From contig CAZICM010000020.1 in NCBI GenBank assembly GCA_964537685.1, forward strand, positions 88,540-152,539: a stretch of DNA of 64,000 nt, read 5' to 3'. This DNA is from CAZICM01 sp964537685 (GTDB taxonomy: Bacteria; Myxococcota_A; Polyangia; Polyangiales; Polyangiaceae). A model generated the notes under the pieces. It was not told where the DNA came from. It worked only from the letters and a program-made list of their open reading frames with translations, and ran no database searches. Made by a program: the position numbers and the translations under genes. Of the stretch, positions 17,921-27,236 are shown piece by piece (positions within the stretch are counted from its first letter, which is position 1; each line of letters begins with the position of its first letter).

Positions 17921-19195
17921 TTATGGACTTTCACTGGAAGGAATCCAAAATCCGCCATCGTCCGGGGGCAAGACATGTAGATTTTTCGGCAAGATATTGG
18001 TCCAGCCGGCGACGGTCTCCAAGATATAGATTTCAGCGCCGCTTTCTACCACGCCAATAGGCCGCTCGCGATCGTTGCGCCTGGCCCGGATGGGAATTTC
18101 CTTGGTGGCGATGGCTACGCGCGGGGGTTTATCAAAGACCAGTTGCGCGCCGGCCACATCAGTGGAGGGAGGAATGTATTGATCGACCATTTCTCCTTTC
18201 TTCAGAGGATCGAGCGATTTATAGGGCACCCAGCCATCGAGCACCAGATCGGCGCGGGATTTCACATGCACATAGCCCGCCTTGGTTTCTGTGCTCCAAA
18301 AGAGCTGGGTCGCGCCTTCTAGCATTTGCAGGGAAAACATCGCGCTCCCATTGGGCTCGTCATAAAGCGCCACGGTGGATTCTTTGCTCATATACCCCCG
18401 CTCGTTGTTGATAATCTGCATGCTGACCGGGGTTCCCCGCTGTAGGGTAATGGCTTCGCAGGAAGTGGACGCGCGCACTTTCTGGCCTTGGGTGCCCGCC
18501 ACGGACAATTCAACAGAAATATTGCTAGATGTTGCACCTACCAGCTTTACCTTGTATGCGCTGGCAATCGATACATGGCCGAGCAATACAGGAATATCCC
18601 GGTTTGTGTAGTATGTCAGCGCTTGGGTGGGGATATACCCTTCAAGCCGAACCGAACTATTCCCTGTCGAGGTGGCTACCTTGGACCGCTCATTCAGGGG
18701 GTCTTTGGGAATTTCGCTCAGCGCCATGGGGGTGTGATTTCCCGTAAACTTTGCAATTACACGCCCTCCGGTTGGCTCATCAAATAAGAGCGCGTCCTTG
18801 GCAACGGGCTGAGTTCCTTTGATCACGCAACTTGCCGGGGTGACGCCGATCGAAGCGGGAGGGGGCGGCAGCGGGGGAGGGGGCGCCGAGGCCGTCGGAG
18901 GCGGGGGAGGCGGAGGTTTGGGCGTAGGTGTTGGGGTAGGCGTGGGTGTTGGGGTAGGCGTGGGCGTGGGCGTAGGGGTTGGCGTAGGCGTAGGGGTCGG
19001 TGTGGGCGTGGGAGCGGGAGCAGGTGTTGTGGGCTCGGCGGATGGTTCGTGGGGGTTCCATTGATTCTGCACTTCGGGCGTGCCGCTCGAGCAGGCGCTT
19101 CCACCGAAGGCGCTACATACAAAGGCCGTCAAAGCCAATCCGGCCGTAATGCTTTGAGAAATCCACGCTCCATTTGAATAAATTCGATGCTGCAT
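17921..19195 (-). CDS. lipoprotein with Pro-Thr linker and SH3-like repeats
   Basis: The start is at 19195, with AGGA upstream. The signal (SITAGLALTAFVCSAFGGSAC) ends in a lipobox-like GSAC. A long (PT)n linker and a Pro-rich stretch reach from the envelope to a C-terminal region of ~290 residues. This contains bacterial-SH3-like segments such as 'PTGGRVIAKFTGNHTPMAL' and 'EPNGSAMFSLQMLEGATQLFW', each starting a 'LFDEP/LYDEP' motif. It is probably wall-binding; no catalytic motif is seen. It lies 33 bp upstream of the kinase-macro gene on the same strand. Confidence 0.75.
   Translation of the reverse strand: MQHRIYSNGAWISQSITAGLALTAFVCSAFGGSACSSGTPEVQNQWNPHEPSAEPTTPAPAPTPTPTPTPTPTPTPTPTPTPTPTPTPTPTPKPPPPPPPTASAPPPPLPPPPASIGVTPASCVIKGTQPVAKDALLFDEPTGGRVIAKFTGNHTPMALSEIPKDPLNERSKVATSTGNSSVRLEGYIPTQALTYYTNRDIPVLLGHVSIASAYKVKLVGATSSNISVELSVAGTQGQKVRASTSCEAITLQRGTPVSMQIINNERGYMSKESTVALYDEPNGSAMFSLQMLEGATQLFWSTETKAGYVHVKSRADLVLDGWVPYKSLDPLKKGEMVDQYIPPSTDVAGAQLVFDKPPRVAIATKEIPIRARRNDRERPIGVVESGAEIYILETVAGWTNILPKNLHVLPPDDGGFWIPSSESP
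18918..19022 (-). repeat. low-complexity hexamer repeat encoding the Pro-Thr linker
   Basis: About 100 bp are made of degenerate six-base units (GGCGTA, GGGGTA and GGTGTT on the + strand). They encode roughly twenty Pro-Thr pairs. Slippage here would change linker length without a frameshift, because six is a multiple of three. Confidence 0.7.
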
Positions 19196-19270
19196 TGCTA
19201 TATTCCTAATGTATTTAGGCCCCGCTCATGTCCATTCAATAAATCAATAAACCGCGCAGCCGCGAAAACC

Positions 19271-19678
19271 CTACAGTGTTCGTGTCAGGAAATCGCGGTA
19301 GTGTTTGCAATAGCCCGCAAGCCTTTGCAGGGCATCGGCAAACTCCGGAAAATCAAGTGATTCTGTGGGCAGTTCGGCGCACAAGATCACATCATCGCTT
19401 TGCCCAAGCGCAAACTTGGCGATGCGCATGTCGCGGTTAGCGAATAGCAATTGGCGAAATAGCTCGCTGATGGGCGCCTCATTCGGCTTGATTACGGGCA
19501 ATATCGACATCATCAGCCAGTTTTCACCGCATTGAATAAAAAAGGGCGGCAAAGGCTCTGCTTTTTCGTCTTTTTCGTCCTTGGCGCTGACTGCAATCTG
19601 CACCGTTTGAGCCCCCGTGCTTGTTGCACGAAGGCCGAGTTTCTCAATCCACTTCTGCACGGTTCCAATATCAATCAC
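19271..19678 (-). CDS. YbjN/CesT-like small chaperone-fold protein
   Basis: This 135-residue protein has no signal peptide. The pattern 'VQKWIEKLGLRATST ... QTVQIAV' followed by alternating hydrophobic strands and 'FANRDMRIAKFALGQSDDVILCAELP' resembles the YbjN / type III chaperone-like fold, where a compact alpha-beta protein binds a partner. The family assignment is from memory and weak. It ends upstream of a lipoprotein gene (75 bp) and starts 41 bp after the sensorless histidine kinase, on the same strand. Confidence 0.5.
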   Translation of the reverse strand: MIDIGTVQKWIEKLGLRATSTGAQTVQIAVSAKDEKDEKAEPLPPFFIQCGENWLMMSILPVIKPNEAPISELFRQLLFANRDMRIAKFALGQSDDVILCAELPTESLDFPEFADALQRLAGYCKHYRDFLTRTL

Positions 19679-19719
19679 GGCATCACCGTATCGCCTTTGT
19701 TTTCACACGCCCGCAAAAG

Positions 19720-20427
19720 CTATGGTTTGGCCGGCACAACAAGCTTTGCGCTGAGGCCATGCTCGGCATACTCGATGGTTAAGTTCGCGCCTGCCGCGTG
19801 GGCTGCCAGCCTTGCACAATACAGGCCGAGCCCGCGCCCGCCCGCTTTTTCGTGGGACAAATCCGCTCCGCCCCGCCCTTTAAGGCTTGCCCGGTTGTTC
19901 TGAGGATCGCTCACCGTCAATGTCGATTCGCTGCCGTTGCCTTCCACGGACACCGTGATCACGGCGCCTTGCCTGGCCTGTTCGATCGCTGTGCGCAGCA
20001 AGTTATCCGCGGCCCTCGTGAGCAGCTCGCGGTCGGCATAGGCATGCGCGTCGCGATCGCCGATAGCCTTCAATTGAAGCTCAGCACCGGCGGTATGCGC
20101 CTGCCGCTGGAATCTGGCCACGACGTCATCGGCGATGGCCCGCAGCGAATTTAAAGTCTTGTGAACGGCGAGGGTTGGCATCTCCTCGCGGCCGAGCAAA
20201 TCGAGATTCTTTAAGAAATGATCGAGCACTTGGCAGAGCGTCAGCGAATCGTTCAAGGCATCGATCGCCTCGTCATCGCCGCATTCCGCCATTGTTCCTT
20301 CGAGGAAATGAAGGTTGGCAGAGAGCGCGGCGAGCACGTTTTTTAGGTCGTGCGCCATGACAACAACGCGATTTGCAAGCTCTGAATGGGGAGATTGCGG
20401 ATGCTCGTGCGCGGGCGGATCCACCAT
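19720..20427 (-). CDS. sensorless histidine kinase-like protein
   Basis: This 235-residue protein has a dimerisation motif 'VMAHDLKNVLAALSANLHFL' whose His would be phosphorylated, and an ATPase domain with 'ADNLLRTAIEQA' (N-box-like) and 'GGRGLGLYCARLAAHAAG' (G-box). No sensor or membrane segment precedes it, so it must receive input from a partner or be degenerate. The N-box reads DNLLRTA instead of the usual NLLxNA, so activity is uncertain. The flanking genes are YbjN-like (41 bp downstream) and the FAM20C-like lipoprotein (55 bp upstream). Confidence 0.75.
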   Translation of the reverse strand: MVDPPAHEHPQSPHSELANRVVVMAHDLKNVLAALSANLHFLEGTMAECGDDEAIDALNDSLTLCQVLDHFLKNLDLLGREEMPTLAVHKTLNSLRAIADDVVARFQRQAHTAGAELQLKAIGDRDAHAYADRELLTRAADNLLRTAIEQARQGAVITVSVEGNGSESTLTVSDPQNNRASLKGRGGADLSHEKAGGRGLGLYCARLAAHAAGANLTIEYAEHGLSAKLVVPAKP

Positions 20428-20482
20428 GGGCGCGACAAATTAACAGCGCGGCGCGCGGGCGCACAATGCAAAGCGATGCCGG

Positions 20483-21574
20483 TCAAAGGCTGAGCACGGA
20501 AGCCTCTGCGGCAGATCCTTGGCCAGCCGTGGTTTTGGCGTTGATTTTTGCCTCAATGAGCGACAGGAGGCTATTGCGCCTCTCGCTGAGCAGCACGGCG
20601 TTGCGCGGTGAAATAAGCCAATTTTCAAAAGGGCCGCTCAAGAACAGGGCGCGGACGCGTTCGGGTGTGAGCCGCTTGAGATTGTCCCGCAGTGTCCGGG
20701 GAAAACGCGCGCATGCCGAAAGCGAGGATAGAAGCGGAGAAAGCGCTTCGGGCTCGGCCGTGTCGGGAAAGGCATCGCCGTTGTCAATGAGCAGAAGCCG
20801 CCCGGAAAGGCTGTCGTTTTGCGCTGTTTTTCGAACGACATTGGCCGCGAGAAAATCGAGCGCGAGCATTTCGATGTACGAACGCAGAAGTGGTGTTTGC
20901 TCGTCGGGCAAAGGCATTTCTGCTGCCGCCCAGCGCTGAAGCGATGCCGTGCCAGCTCCACCGGCGACCACCACCACAGAGCCCGCCGGCAGCCGAAAAG
21001 GATCATCCTGCGGACCCGGCGAACTCAGCAGAACATCAACGCTTCCATCGTTTAAAATCGCCAGTTGCTCTTTGGGCGGCCATCCCAAAACCCCGCTGTC
21101 AGGCATTGTTTCCAGCAGCGAAACAAGCTCTCCGGCGTTCACCGCGCGCTTGACGCTTACAGGCACAGAAGCAATCTGCAGCGCCTTCGCGAGTTCATAG
21201 TAAGCGAGCGTCCTTTTATAGGTGTTCGGCGCGTCGATCAGCGCGGGTGACATCCATGCGGACAGCCGCTCCGGTGAGCGGAGATGCACCGGCGCGATTT
21301 GGATCATGGTTCGGCCGGCGCTTCCTTCGGGCATCGCTTCGGACAGCTTGGCCGTCCTTAAGATCGCAGCGGTTTTGTCTTGAGGCAGCTCCGCTTCCGC
21401 CACCGGTTCAGTCAAGGTGGGCGCCGCCTTTTTCAAAGCGCCTGAAGTTTCGCGCGGCTGCTCGCCCGGCGAATGGTCCATGGGGGCTGGGCACCCCAGC
21501 ACGGCGAACCCCACGGCGATTTCAAGAAAAAAAATTAGCGCCGAACCAAGCCGATTCCGCGCCATTTCCTTCAT
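20483..21574 (-). CDS. lipoprotein with FAM20C/HipA-like kinase-fold features, possibly inactive
   Basis: The start is set at the ATG at 21574 (MKEMARNRLGSAL), one base downstream of the hydrolase stop; the frame is open to 21661. The 363-residue lipoprotein has signal and lipobox 'AVLGC'. The segment 'TYKRTLAYYELAKALQIASVPVSVKR' recalls the N-lobe of secreted FAM20C-type kinases, and 'LDFLAANVVRK' plus 'LLLIDNGDAFP' recall their LDxxxGNxDRH and LDNGxxF motifs. The position of the catalytic Asp in DRH appears to be Val, so it may be a pseudokinase. This is inference from remembered motifs, with no search made. Confidence 0.55.
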   Translation of the reverse strand: MKEMARNRLGSALIFFLEIAVGFAVLGCPAPMDHSPGEQPRETSGALKKAAPTLTEPVAEAELPQDKTAAILRTAKLSEAMPEGSAGRTMIQIAPVHLRSPERLSAWMSPALIDAPNTYKRTLAYYELAKALQIASVPVSVKRAVNAGELVSLLETMPDSGVLGWPPKEQLAILNDGSVDVLLSSPGPQDDPFRLPAGSVVVVAGGAGTASLQRWAAAEMPLPDEQTPLLRSYIEMLALDFLAANVVRKTAQNDSLSGRLLLIDNGDAFPDTAEPEALSPLLSSLSACARFPRTLRDNLKRLTPERVRALFLSGPFENWLISPRNAVLLSERRNSLLSLIEAKINAKTTAGQGSAAEASVLSL

Positions 21575-21575
21575 A

Positions 21576-22454
21576 TTAGACACCAACACGGTCGCGTAAA
21601 AAACGCTCGACGTGCTCGGCCACCAGCTCTTTGCGCTCCAGCGGCACGATATGCGTTCCACCGGCCGCCATCACAAGCTCCCCCTTGGGAAGCGCTGCAG
21701 CCATTTCCTCGGCCAGGCGCGGCGGCGTAAACGTATCCCGGTCGCCTGCGATCACCAGCACGGGCACATCGATCTGCGGCAAGAGATCCGCCGCCGAATG
21801 CTCGCCCGCTGAATACAGCATCCGCAAAAACATCAGGATGTCCAAATCGACCGCATGCTTGAGATACGGCATCAACTCTTCGGGAGTAATCGCGCCCGCA
21901 TCCACTTCGCCCGCCATAAACGCAAAACGCACCGCCACCTCGGGCGATACATTGCTCCACAGCGCCCTCGCCACGCCCGGCCGCGCCGAAACCCGGGCGA
22001 TCAGCCGCGGAAGAATCTGCGCCAGCACATTCGTGCCCTTAAACGTATGCGTCACCCTGCCCGACGAACCGCAGATCAGCACCAAACCCAGGATTTTGTC
22101 GCGGTGAGTCCGATAGGCTTCCAGCGCCACTTGACATCCCATCGAATGACCAAACAAAACGACGGGAGGATCGCCCAAAGCCCTTCGCACGGCCTGCAAA
22201 TCCTTTTCGTGATCGGCCAGGTGAATGCGCTTTGAGTCGGCCGGCGGCGCACTCCGGCCATGCCCGCGGTAGTTCCAGTGAGCGACGCTGAGAAACCTTG
22301 AAAGATCGTCCCAGAGGTACTTCCAAATAAAACCATCGCACGCAATCCCATCACACAGGATTGCGGTCGTTTCGGACGGACCTTTTCGCGTTCTCAGAAA
22401 CAGACGTGTGCCGTCATCGGCGAGAGCGAATCTTGTTTGCGGACGGTCAGCCAA
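21576..22454 (-). CDS. alpha/beta hydrolase
   Basis: This 292-residue cytoplasmic enzyme has nucleophile Ser104 in GHSMG, the acid Asp in 'VIAGDRDTFTP' and the His in 'GGTHIVPLE'. 'WNYRGHGRSAP' after the second strand is typical of the fold. The substrate is not indicated. It is 17 bp downstream of the small ribbon-helix-helix-like gene and one base upstream of the lipoprotein start, so the three are likely an operon. Confidence 0.87.
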   Translation of the reverse strand: MADRPQTRFALADDGTRLFLRTRKGPSETTAILCDGIACDGFIWKYLWDDLSRFLSVAHWNYRGHGRSAPPADSKRIHLADHEKDLQAVRRALGDPPVVLFGHSMGCQVALEAYRTHRDKILGLVLICGSSGRVTHTFKGTNVLAQILPRLIARVSARPGVARALWSNVSPEVAVRFAFMAGEVDAGAITPEELMPYLKHAVDLDILMFLRMLYSAGEHSAADLLPQIDVPVLVIAGDRDTFTPPRLAEEMAAALPKGELVMAAGGTHIVPLERKELVAEHVERFLRDRVGV

Positions 22455-22471
22455 TGTGGATGAACGCGAGC

Positions 22472-22699
22472 TTACTCGGTCTCGTCTTCTTCGCCGTCAA
22501 CATCATTGACGCTCGGGAGTTTTTTGATCTCCACACGCGCGATCTTCCAAGCGCGCTGAACCACCCACGAAAGTGAGCGATCAAGCCGTGCGGCCTCGTC
22601 TTTGATTTCCTGCAACATGGATTCAGGAAAGTAGAGGCTTTGCTTGCGCTTATCGGTTTTTGATGCGTCGTTTTTGGACAGTGTTTCCCTGTCGCTCAT
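22472..22699 (-). CDS. small ribbon-helix-helix-like protein (TIGR04563-like)
   Basis: This 75-residue protein contains 'KTDKRKQSLYFPESMLQEI' followed by 'DRSLSWVVQRAWKIAR', a strand-helix-helix pattern as in ribbon-helix-helix DNA-binding proteins. It matches my memory of the myxobacterial family TIGR04563. The C-terminal tail is acidic. It may be a small regulator of the operon it begins. The region upstream (22700-22986) is 287 bp and non-coding. Confidence 0.7.
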   Translation of the reverse strand: MSDRETLSKNDASKTDKRKQSLYFPESMLQEIKDEAARLDRSLSWVVQRAWKIARVEIKKLPSVNDVDGEEDETE

Positions 22700-22986
22700 G
22701 CGCTCCTCGTGTCATCCGCCACGCCCCCGCGCTCGGATGAATGCCCCGTTTAATTTTTTTTGATTCATACAAAGCGTGCGCCAAGAAGCGTAGTCCAAAT
22801 CGTCGTAAATATGACGTTCTTTGCAGGGGACAGTGTGTGTTTTCATGCGTAGAAGGCGTGAAACAGGCGCACACATTTGGGTGTGCATGACTACTGCAAA
22901 CCAATGCGATCAAATTTTGCGGATATAAGGTAGAGATGGACGGTTCTTTGTGTGAAAATGCGCTGAAAACGTGCTTTTAATAGCGT
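22700..22986. other. intergenic region with hairpin 22869-22886
   Basis: No gene is seen here. It separates the small regulator gene (start 22699) from the aconitase stop (22987). A perfect 6-bp hairpin with a six-base loop (GCACAC/GTGTGC) lies at 22869-22886; it may be an operator for the downstream minus-strand genes, but nothing else supports that. Confidence 0.4.
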
Positions 22987-24972
22987 TTACACTTGCTCGG
23001 GCGAGATAATTTTTCCGGCCACAGCACTGGCTGCCACCACAAAAGGACTGGCCAAATAAACCTTTCCCGGTCCGCTCCTTCCAGGGAAGTTTCGGTTGAT
23101 GGCGGAGACGGTGACTTCATCCGGTGTAAACGAAACACCCGGCCCTGCCTTGATGCACGCACCGCACGAAGGATCGACGAGCTCGGCGCCTGCCTGCGTG
23201 AAAAGCTCGATATATCCCTTGGATTCGGCATAGCGGCGGATGTCCTGAGAGCCGAACTGAATGTAGAGATGCACGCCTTCCGCCACGCGTTTGCCTTGAT
23301 CCACCGCGCGCTTGAGCACCGCCGCATACATGTCCATATCGGCTTTCTTACCGCCTGTGCACGAGCCTCCGTACGCGATTGAAATCTTCACTTCACCGCC
23401 GGAAACATCGTTCAGCGTGCGCAGCGGCACGCCATTGCGGGGATCGCCCGGCGTGGCCACCATCGGTTCGATTTGCGCGAGATCGACATCGAACACGGCC
23501 ATGTATTCCGCGCCTTCATCCGCGCGGACAATGCGAGCCCGCACATCATCCGCATCGAGTCCGCGCTGCTTCACCAAATAGTCAACGACGACTTCATCCG
23601 CCTCGATAATCCCCGTAAACCCGCCTGCTTCTACGGCCATATTCGTCAGCGTCGCGCGCTCATCGAGCTCCATCGCGCGCACGCCATCGCCCGCGAACTC
23701 GAGCACCTTTCCAATGCCTTCGCCGCTTCGCCAGAAAGGCTGGGCGAGCAGATAGAGCATCACATCCTTTGCCGTCACGCCGGGCCGCAGTCTCCCATGC
23801 AGGTTAAAGCGCGCGGTCTTAGGAACGGCGAGCCGTATATCGCTGGTCATCCACGCATTGGCCATATCGGTCGAACCCACGCCGAAGGCGAAACATCCCA
23901 GCGCTCCAGCCATGCATGTATGCGAATCGGTGCCGATCACCACCTGCCCGGGCAGCGCCAGCTCTTCGATGACTTTGTTGTGACAAATCGCTTCCGAGCC
24001 CACCGTGCGGCCTTCCCGGAGGACTTCGCCGTAGAGCTTAATTCCCTGCCGCTGCGTGAAGTCTTGCTGCACCGTCGCGAGCGACGCGGCCTGTTCCTTC
24101 AAGCCCATTTTTACGTGCGCCTCGGGCATCACCAAATCGAGAAAGGTGAGATGATCGCGGAAGGCAAAGACACTGGCGGGATCGGCAATTTTTGCATCCG
24201 GCCCGAACCCCGCGCGGAACAGCGACTCGGCCATGGGCGTCACGTATTCATGCGTAAAGCGCACATTTGCCTGGATAAACAGCGAATCGCCGGGCTGCAC
24301 GGCATTCACTCCCGTCGTGCCCGCCTTCGCATCGACGACCGCATGCGAGGCAATAATCTTCTCACACAAAGTCATCGGCCTCTGTTTTGTGGCGATCGTG
24401 GGCGGCTGTGTTTCGCCGGCCATGCGGGCGCGGTTGTAGGCAAACAGCCCGCCATAGGCGACCACCTCGGCGCTGATCGGATCGAGCCCGCGGGTAAATT
24501 CCTCGATGGGCACTTCGTCGCCCCGCTGGAGCTTGTCGAGAATCGAAAAATCGGTGGTCGTCAGAAGCCCGATATTTTGGCAGTTTTGGCCGTAAATCTT
24601 TTCGATGCTCTGGGCGACGATGACTTGAATTCCCGCTTCGCGCTCGGCGTATGGAGCCGTCTCGCGGGAGCTGCCGCAGCCCTTGGAGCGGCCGCTCACA
24701 ATGATTCCAAAGCCGCCGTTTTTAATCGCATCTTTGGCGATCAAATTGCCGCGCAGGCCGACCAGGCAATAACGGGCGAGGGTCTCGTCGTAGTAGTAAC
24801 AAACCCATCCCGGCGTAAGCTCATCCGTGGAGATGTTGTTAATCAGCCCGTGTGTTTCGGGGTTAAAGTCGAGCTTTTGTCCCTCGAGCTGCATCTTGAG
24901 AAACTCTGGGCTTTCGGTGAGGTACAAAGTCTTGCCGCTCACTCGAACCGACGAACGCCGCGGGATGGGCAT
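22987..24972 (-). CDS. aconitase-family hydratase with N-terminal swivel domain
   Basis: This 661-residue enzyme belongs to the aconitase/isopropylmalate isomerase superfamily. The swivel (small) domain comes first, with the 'VSGRSKGCGSSRETAPYAE' motif near residues 95-115, followed by the large catalytic domain with 'GTDSHTCMAGALG' (first [4Fe-4S] Cys) and 'DPSCGACIKAGPG' (other two Cys). Small-then-large order resembles AcnB, but it lacks the HEAT-like N-terminal domain. It may act on citrate/isocitrate or on an isopropylmalate-like substrate; the gene neighbourhood does not decide. The next gene diverges 180 bp away. Confidence 0.85.
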   Translation of the reverse strand: MPIPRRSSVRVSGKTLYLTESPEFLKMQLEGQKLDFNPETHGLINNISTDELTPGWVCYYYDETLARYCLVGLRGNLIAKDAIKNGGFGIIVSGRSKGCGSSRETAPYAEREAGIQVIVAQSIEKIYGQNCQNIGLLTTTDFSILDKLQRGDEVPIEEFTRGLDPISAEVVAYGGLFAYNRARMAGETQPPTIATKQRPMTLCEKIIASHAVVDAKAGTTGVNAVQPGDSLFIQANVRFTHEYVTPMAESLFRAGFGPDAKIADPASVFAFRDHLTFLDLVMPEAHVKMGLKEQAASLATVQQDFTQRQGIKLYGEVLREGRTVGSEAICHNKVIEELALPGQVVIGTDSHTCMAGALGCFAFGVGSTDMANAWMTSDIRLAVPKTARFNLHGRLRPGVTAKDVMLYLLAQPFWRSGEGIGKVLEFAGDGVRAMELDERATLTNMAVEAGGFTGIIEADEVVVDYLVKQRGLDADDVRARIVRADEGAEYMAVFDVDLAQIEPMVATPGDPRNGVPLRTLNDVSGGEVKISIAYGGSCTGGKKADMDMYAAVLKRAVDQGKRVAEGVHLYIQFGSQDIRRYAESKGYIELFTQAGAELVDPSCGACIKAGPGVSFTPDEVTVSAINRNFPGRSGPGKVYLASPFVVAASAVAGKIISPEQV

Positions 24973-25152
24973 AAAAACCTCTCAATTTCGAACCAGCATG
25001 AACCCCGCACGCATGGCGGGAAGAAGCTCGTTCTAATCCTTCCTATGGGGAACGAAAACCTCGTTTTGCAAGGCGTTCGCGCATATTTTTCGGACGGCGG
25101 AACTTTGGGTTGAAGTTTGGACCTAGGGAACTAAAGTCGCCGGCCTTTCCCG

Positions 25153-26490
25153 ATGGAGCGCGCTTCAGTTTCGTCCGCGGCGGTGGCCATTTTAGGGGCC
25201 GGCCTCACAGGCATGTCCGCGGCTTTCCACCTTGCGGAAATGGGCGTGCCGTACCGTCTTTTCGAGCGGCTTCCCCATCCGGGCGGGCATGTGATCACCT
25301 TGGAGGAAGAAGGTTTTCGCTTCGATCGCACGGGTCATTTGCTGCATTTGCGCGATCCGGCGATGCGCCAACACTGCCTTTCTTGGATAGGCGGCGATTA
25401 TCTCGAGGTCGAGCGCCGCTCGATGATTTGGTCGAGCGGTGTGTATACGCGCTATCCTTTTCAGGCCAATACCTTTGGATTGCCTCCTCAAGTGGCCTAC
25501 GAATGCCTTTCCGGCTTTATTGATGCGTATTTCGCCAAAGAAAAGCCCGAGCCAAAAAATTTCGAAGAATTTTGCAAAATACACTTTGGGATTGGAATTA
25601 GCAAACACTTCATGATTCCCTACAACACGCGGCTCTGGGGCGTGAGGCCCGATGAAATAACGGCTGCCTGGTGTTCGCGTTTCGTGCCCCTGCCCAAGCT
25701 GGAAGACGTGCTTTCTGGAGCCGTCGGGCGAAGCAGCGGGGAACTTGGATACAACGCCCGTTTTGTCTATCCCAGGCTGGGTATCGGCGAGCTGAGCCGG
25801 GGTCTCGCGGCGGCCATTGCTTCTGCCGCGCCCATTGAATGCAATCGCGCGCCCAAGGCCATTTCTCCAGACCGCCGAATGCTTCATTTTGATAATGAAG
25901 ATGTGCAATACGATGTGCTTATTTCGACAATGCCGCTTCCATCGCTTGTTGAATTGCTATCACCGGCGCCTGAAGCGATAAAACAAGCCGCATCCAAGCT
26001 TCGCTGCACCCATTTATACTACCTCGATATCGCCCTCGACACGCCCTGTGAACAGCCCTTTCATTGGATTTACGTACCCGAGGCCCGGTATCCATTTTAT
26101 CGTGTTGGCTGTTATTCCCATTTTTCTCCGGCCATGGCGCCCCCCGGGAAAGCCTGTCTGTACATTGAGCTTGCCGACCGCAATCCGCCTGATTTATCCG
26201 CCCTACTTCCCGAAGTGGCCAAGGGGCTCTGTGAAATGGGCATCATTCATTCCAAAGAGGCGATTCGTTTTGCGCGGCTCCGCCGTATTGACCACGCCTA
26301 TGTGATTTTCGATCACGCTTATTATCCGTCGCTGCAAGCCATTCGGCCTTATGTGGACGAGGCGCGCATTGTGCCCGCGGGCCGCTATGGAGGATGGAAC
26401 TACTCGTCGATGGAGGATGCGCTGATCTTCGGCAAACAAGCCGCAGAGCAGGCGGCCGCGATGCTTTCGGGTCTGGGGAGCAGGGTATGA
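25153..26490 (+). CDS. FAD-dependent oxidoreductase (UDP-galactopyranose mutase/amine oxidase-like)
   Basis: This 445-residue flavoprotein opens with the dinucleotide motif 'VAILGAGLTGMSAAFHLAE' and continues 'GGHVITLEEEGFRFDRTGHLLHL', as in UDP-galactopyranose mutase and protoporphyrinogen-oxidase relatives. The middle segment 'HFMIPYNTRLWGVRPDEIT' is shared by a group often annotated as such. 'GRYGGWNYSSMEDAL' closes the FAD fold. It overlaps the glycosyltransferase gene by 4 bp, which suggests sugar or polysaccharide chemistry. Confidence 0.82.
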   Translation: MERASVSSAAVAILGAGLTGMSAAFHLAEMGVPYRLFERLPHPGGHVITLEEEGFRFDRTGHLLHLRDPAMRQHCLSWIGGDYLEVERRSMIWSSGVYTRYPFQANTFGLPPQVAYECLSGFIDAYFAKEKPEPKNFEEFCKIHFGIGISKHFMIPYNTRLWGVRPDEITAAWCSRFVPLPKLEDVLSGAVGRSSGELGYNARFVYPRLGIGELSRGLAAAIASAAPIECNRAPKAISPDRRMLHFDNEDVQYDVLISTMPLPSLVELLSPAPEAIKQAASKLRCTHLYYLDIALDTPCEQPFHWIYVPEARYPFYRVGCYSHFSPAMAPPGKACLYIELADRNPPDLSALLPEVAKGLCEMGIIHSKEAIRFARLRRIDHAYVIFDHAYYPSLQAIRPYVDEARIVPAGRYGGWNYSSMEDALIFGKQAAEQAAAMLSGLGSRV

Positions 26491-27236
26491 GCCGGGCAAA
26501 TGTTGCGCTGCCGCTCAGCGATACGGCCGCGCCTCCGCGTATTTCGATTGTCATTCCTATTTACAACGAAGAGGCGATTTTAAGAGCTGCCGTGGTGGAT
26601 CTGCGCGAGCGGCTCCTGCCTTTTGGATGGCATTACGAGATTGTGCTTGCCGAGAACGGATCGCGCGATGCCACGCGGGAAATAGCGGCCGAACTCGCGT
26701 CGAAATATCCTGAAGTCCGCGTGCTTTCGACAGGCCAGCCCAACTATGGAGCGGCGCTTCGCAAGGGCATCGAGCATGCGCGCGGAGAGCTGGTTTTGTG
26801 CGACGAGATCGATCTATGCGACACCGAATTTCACAAGCGGGCCGTTGCGCTTCTCGATCAGATGGATGTGGATATGGTGATTGGATCGAAGCTGATTGCA
26901 GGGGCTTCGGACGATCGGCCCTGGGCGCGGCACGCGGCGAGCCAGTTTTACAACGGGCTGTTGCGGGTGACTTTAGGGTTTAAGGGAACGGATACGCATG
27001 GCCTCAAGGCATTCCGGCGCGACCGGCTTTTATCGGTTGTGCGGGGCTGCCTCGTGGACAAGGACGTGTTCGCGAGCGAGATGGTGATCCGCGCCTACCG
27101 GGCGGGCCTGCGCATCGAAGAGATACCGGTGCGGGTGCTGGAGAAGCGCAGGCCCTCGATCAATCTGGTGAGGCGTGTGCCCAATGTGCTGAAGAACTTG
27201 GGCAAACTCACATGGGCGATACGGGTCCGGGGCTAG
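26487..27236 (+). CDS. family 2 glycosyltransferase
   Basis: The start is set at the ATG at 26487 (MSRANVALPLSD), which overlaps the preceding stop as ATGA; the frame is open to 26394. This 249-residue protein shows the GT-A beginning 'ISIVIPIYNEEAILRAAVVDLRE', then 'VLAENGSRDATREI', 'NYGAALRKGIEHARGELVLCDEIDL' and 'VIGSKL'. Usually these transfer a hexose from a nucleotide or polyprenyl donor. There is no membrane helix, unlike DPM1-type proteins with anchors. It converges with the PHP lipoprotein gene, overlapping by 4 bp. Confidence 0.85.
   Translation: MSRANVALPLSDTAAPPRISIVIPIYNEEAILRAAVVDLRERLLPFGWHYEIVLAENGSRDATREIAAELASKYPEVRVLSTGQPNYGAALRKGIEHARGELVLCDEIDLCDTEFHKRAVALLDQMDVDMVIGSKLIAGASDDRPWARHAASQFYNGLLRVTLGFKGTDTHGLKAFRRDRLLSVVRGCLVDKDVFASEMVIRAYRAGLRIEEIPVRVLEKRRPSINLVRRVPNVLKNLGKLTWAIRVRG

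Noticed and set aside
23473..25113. 546-codon open frame on the plus strand
   Set aside because: It is antisense to the aconitase-like gene, which has clear catalytic motifs; the frame shows no family and is a GC-rich shadow.
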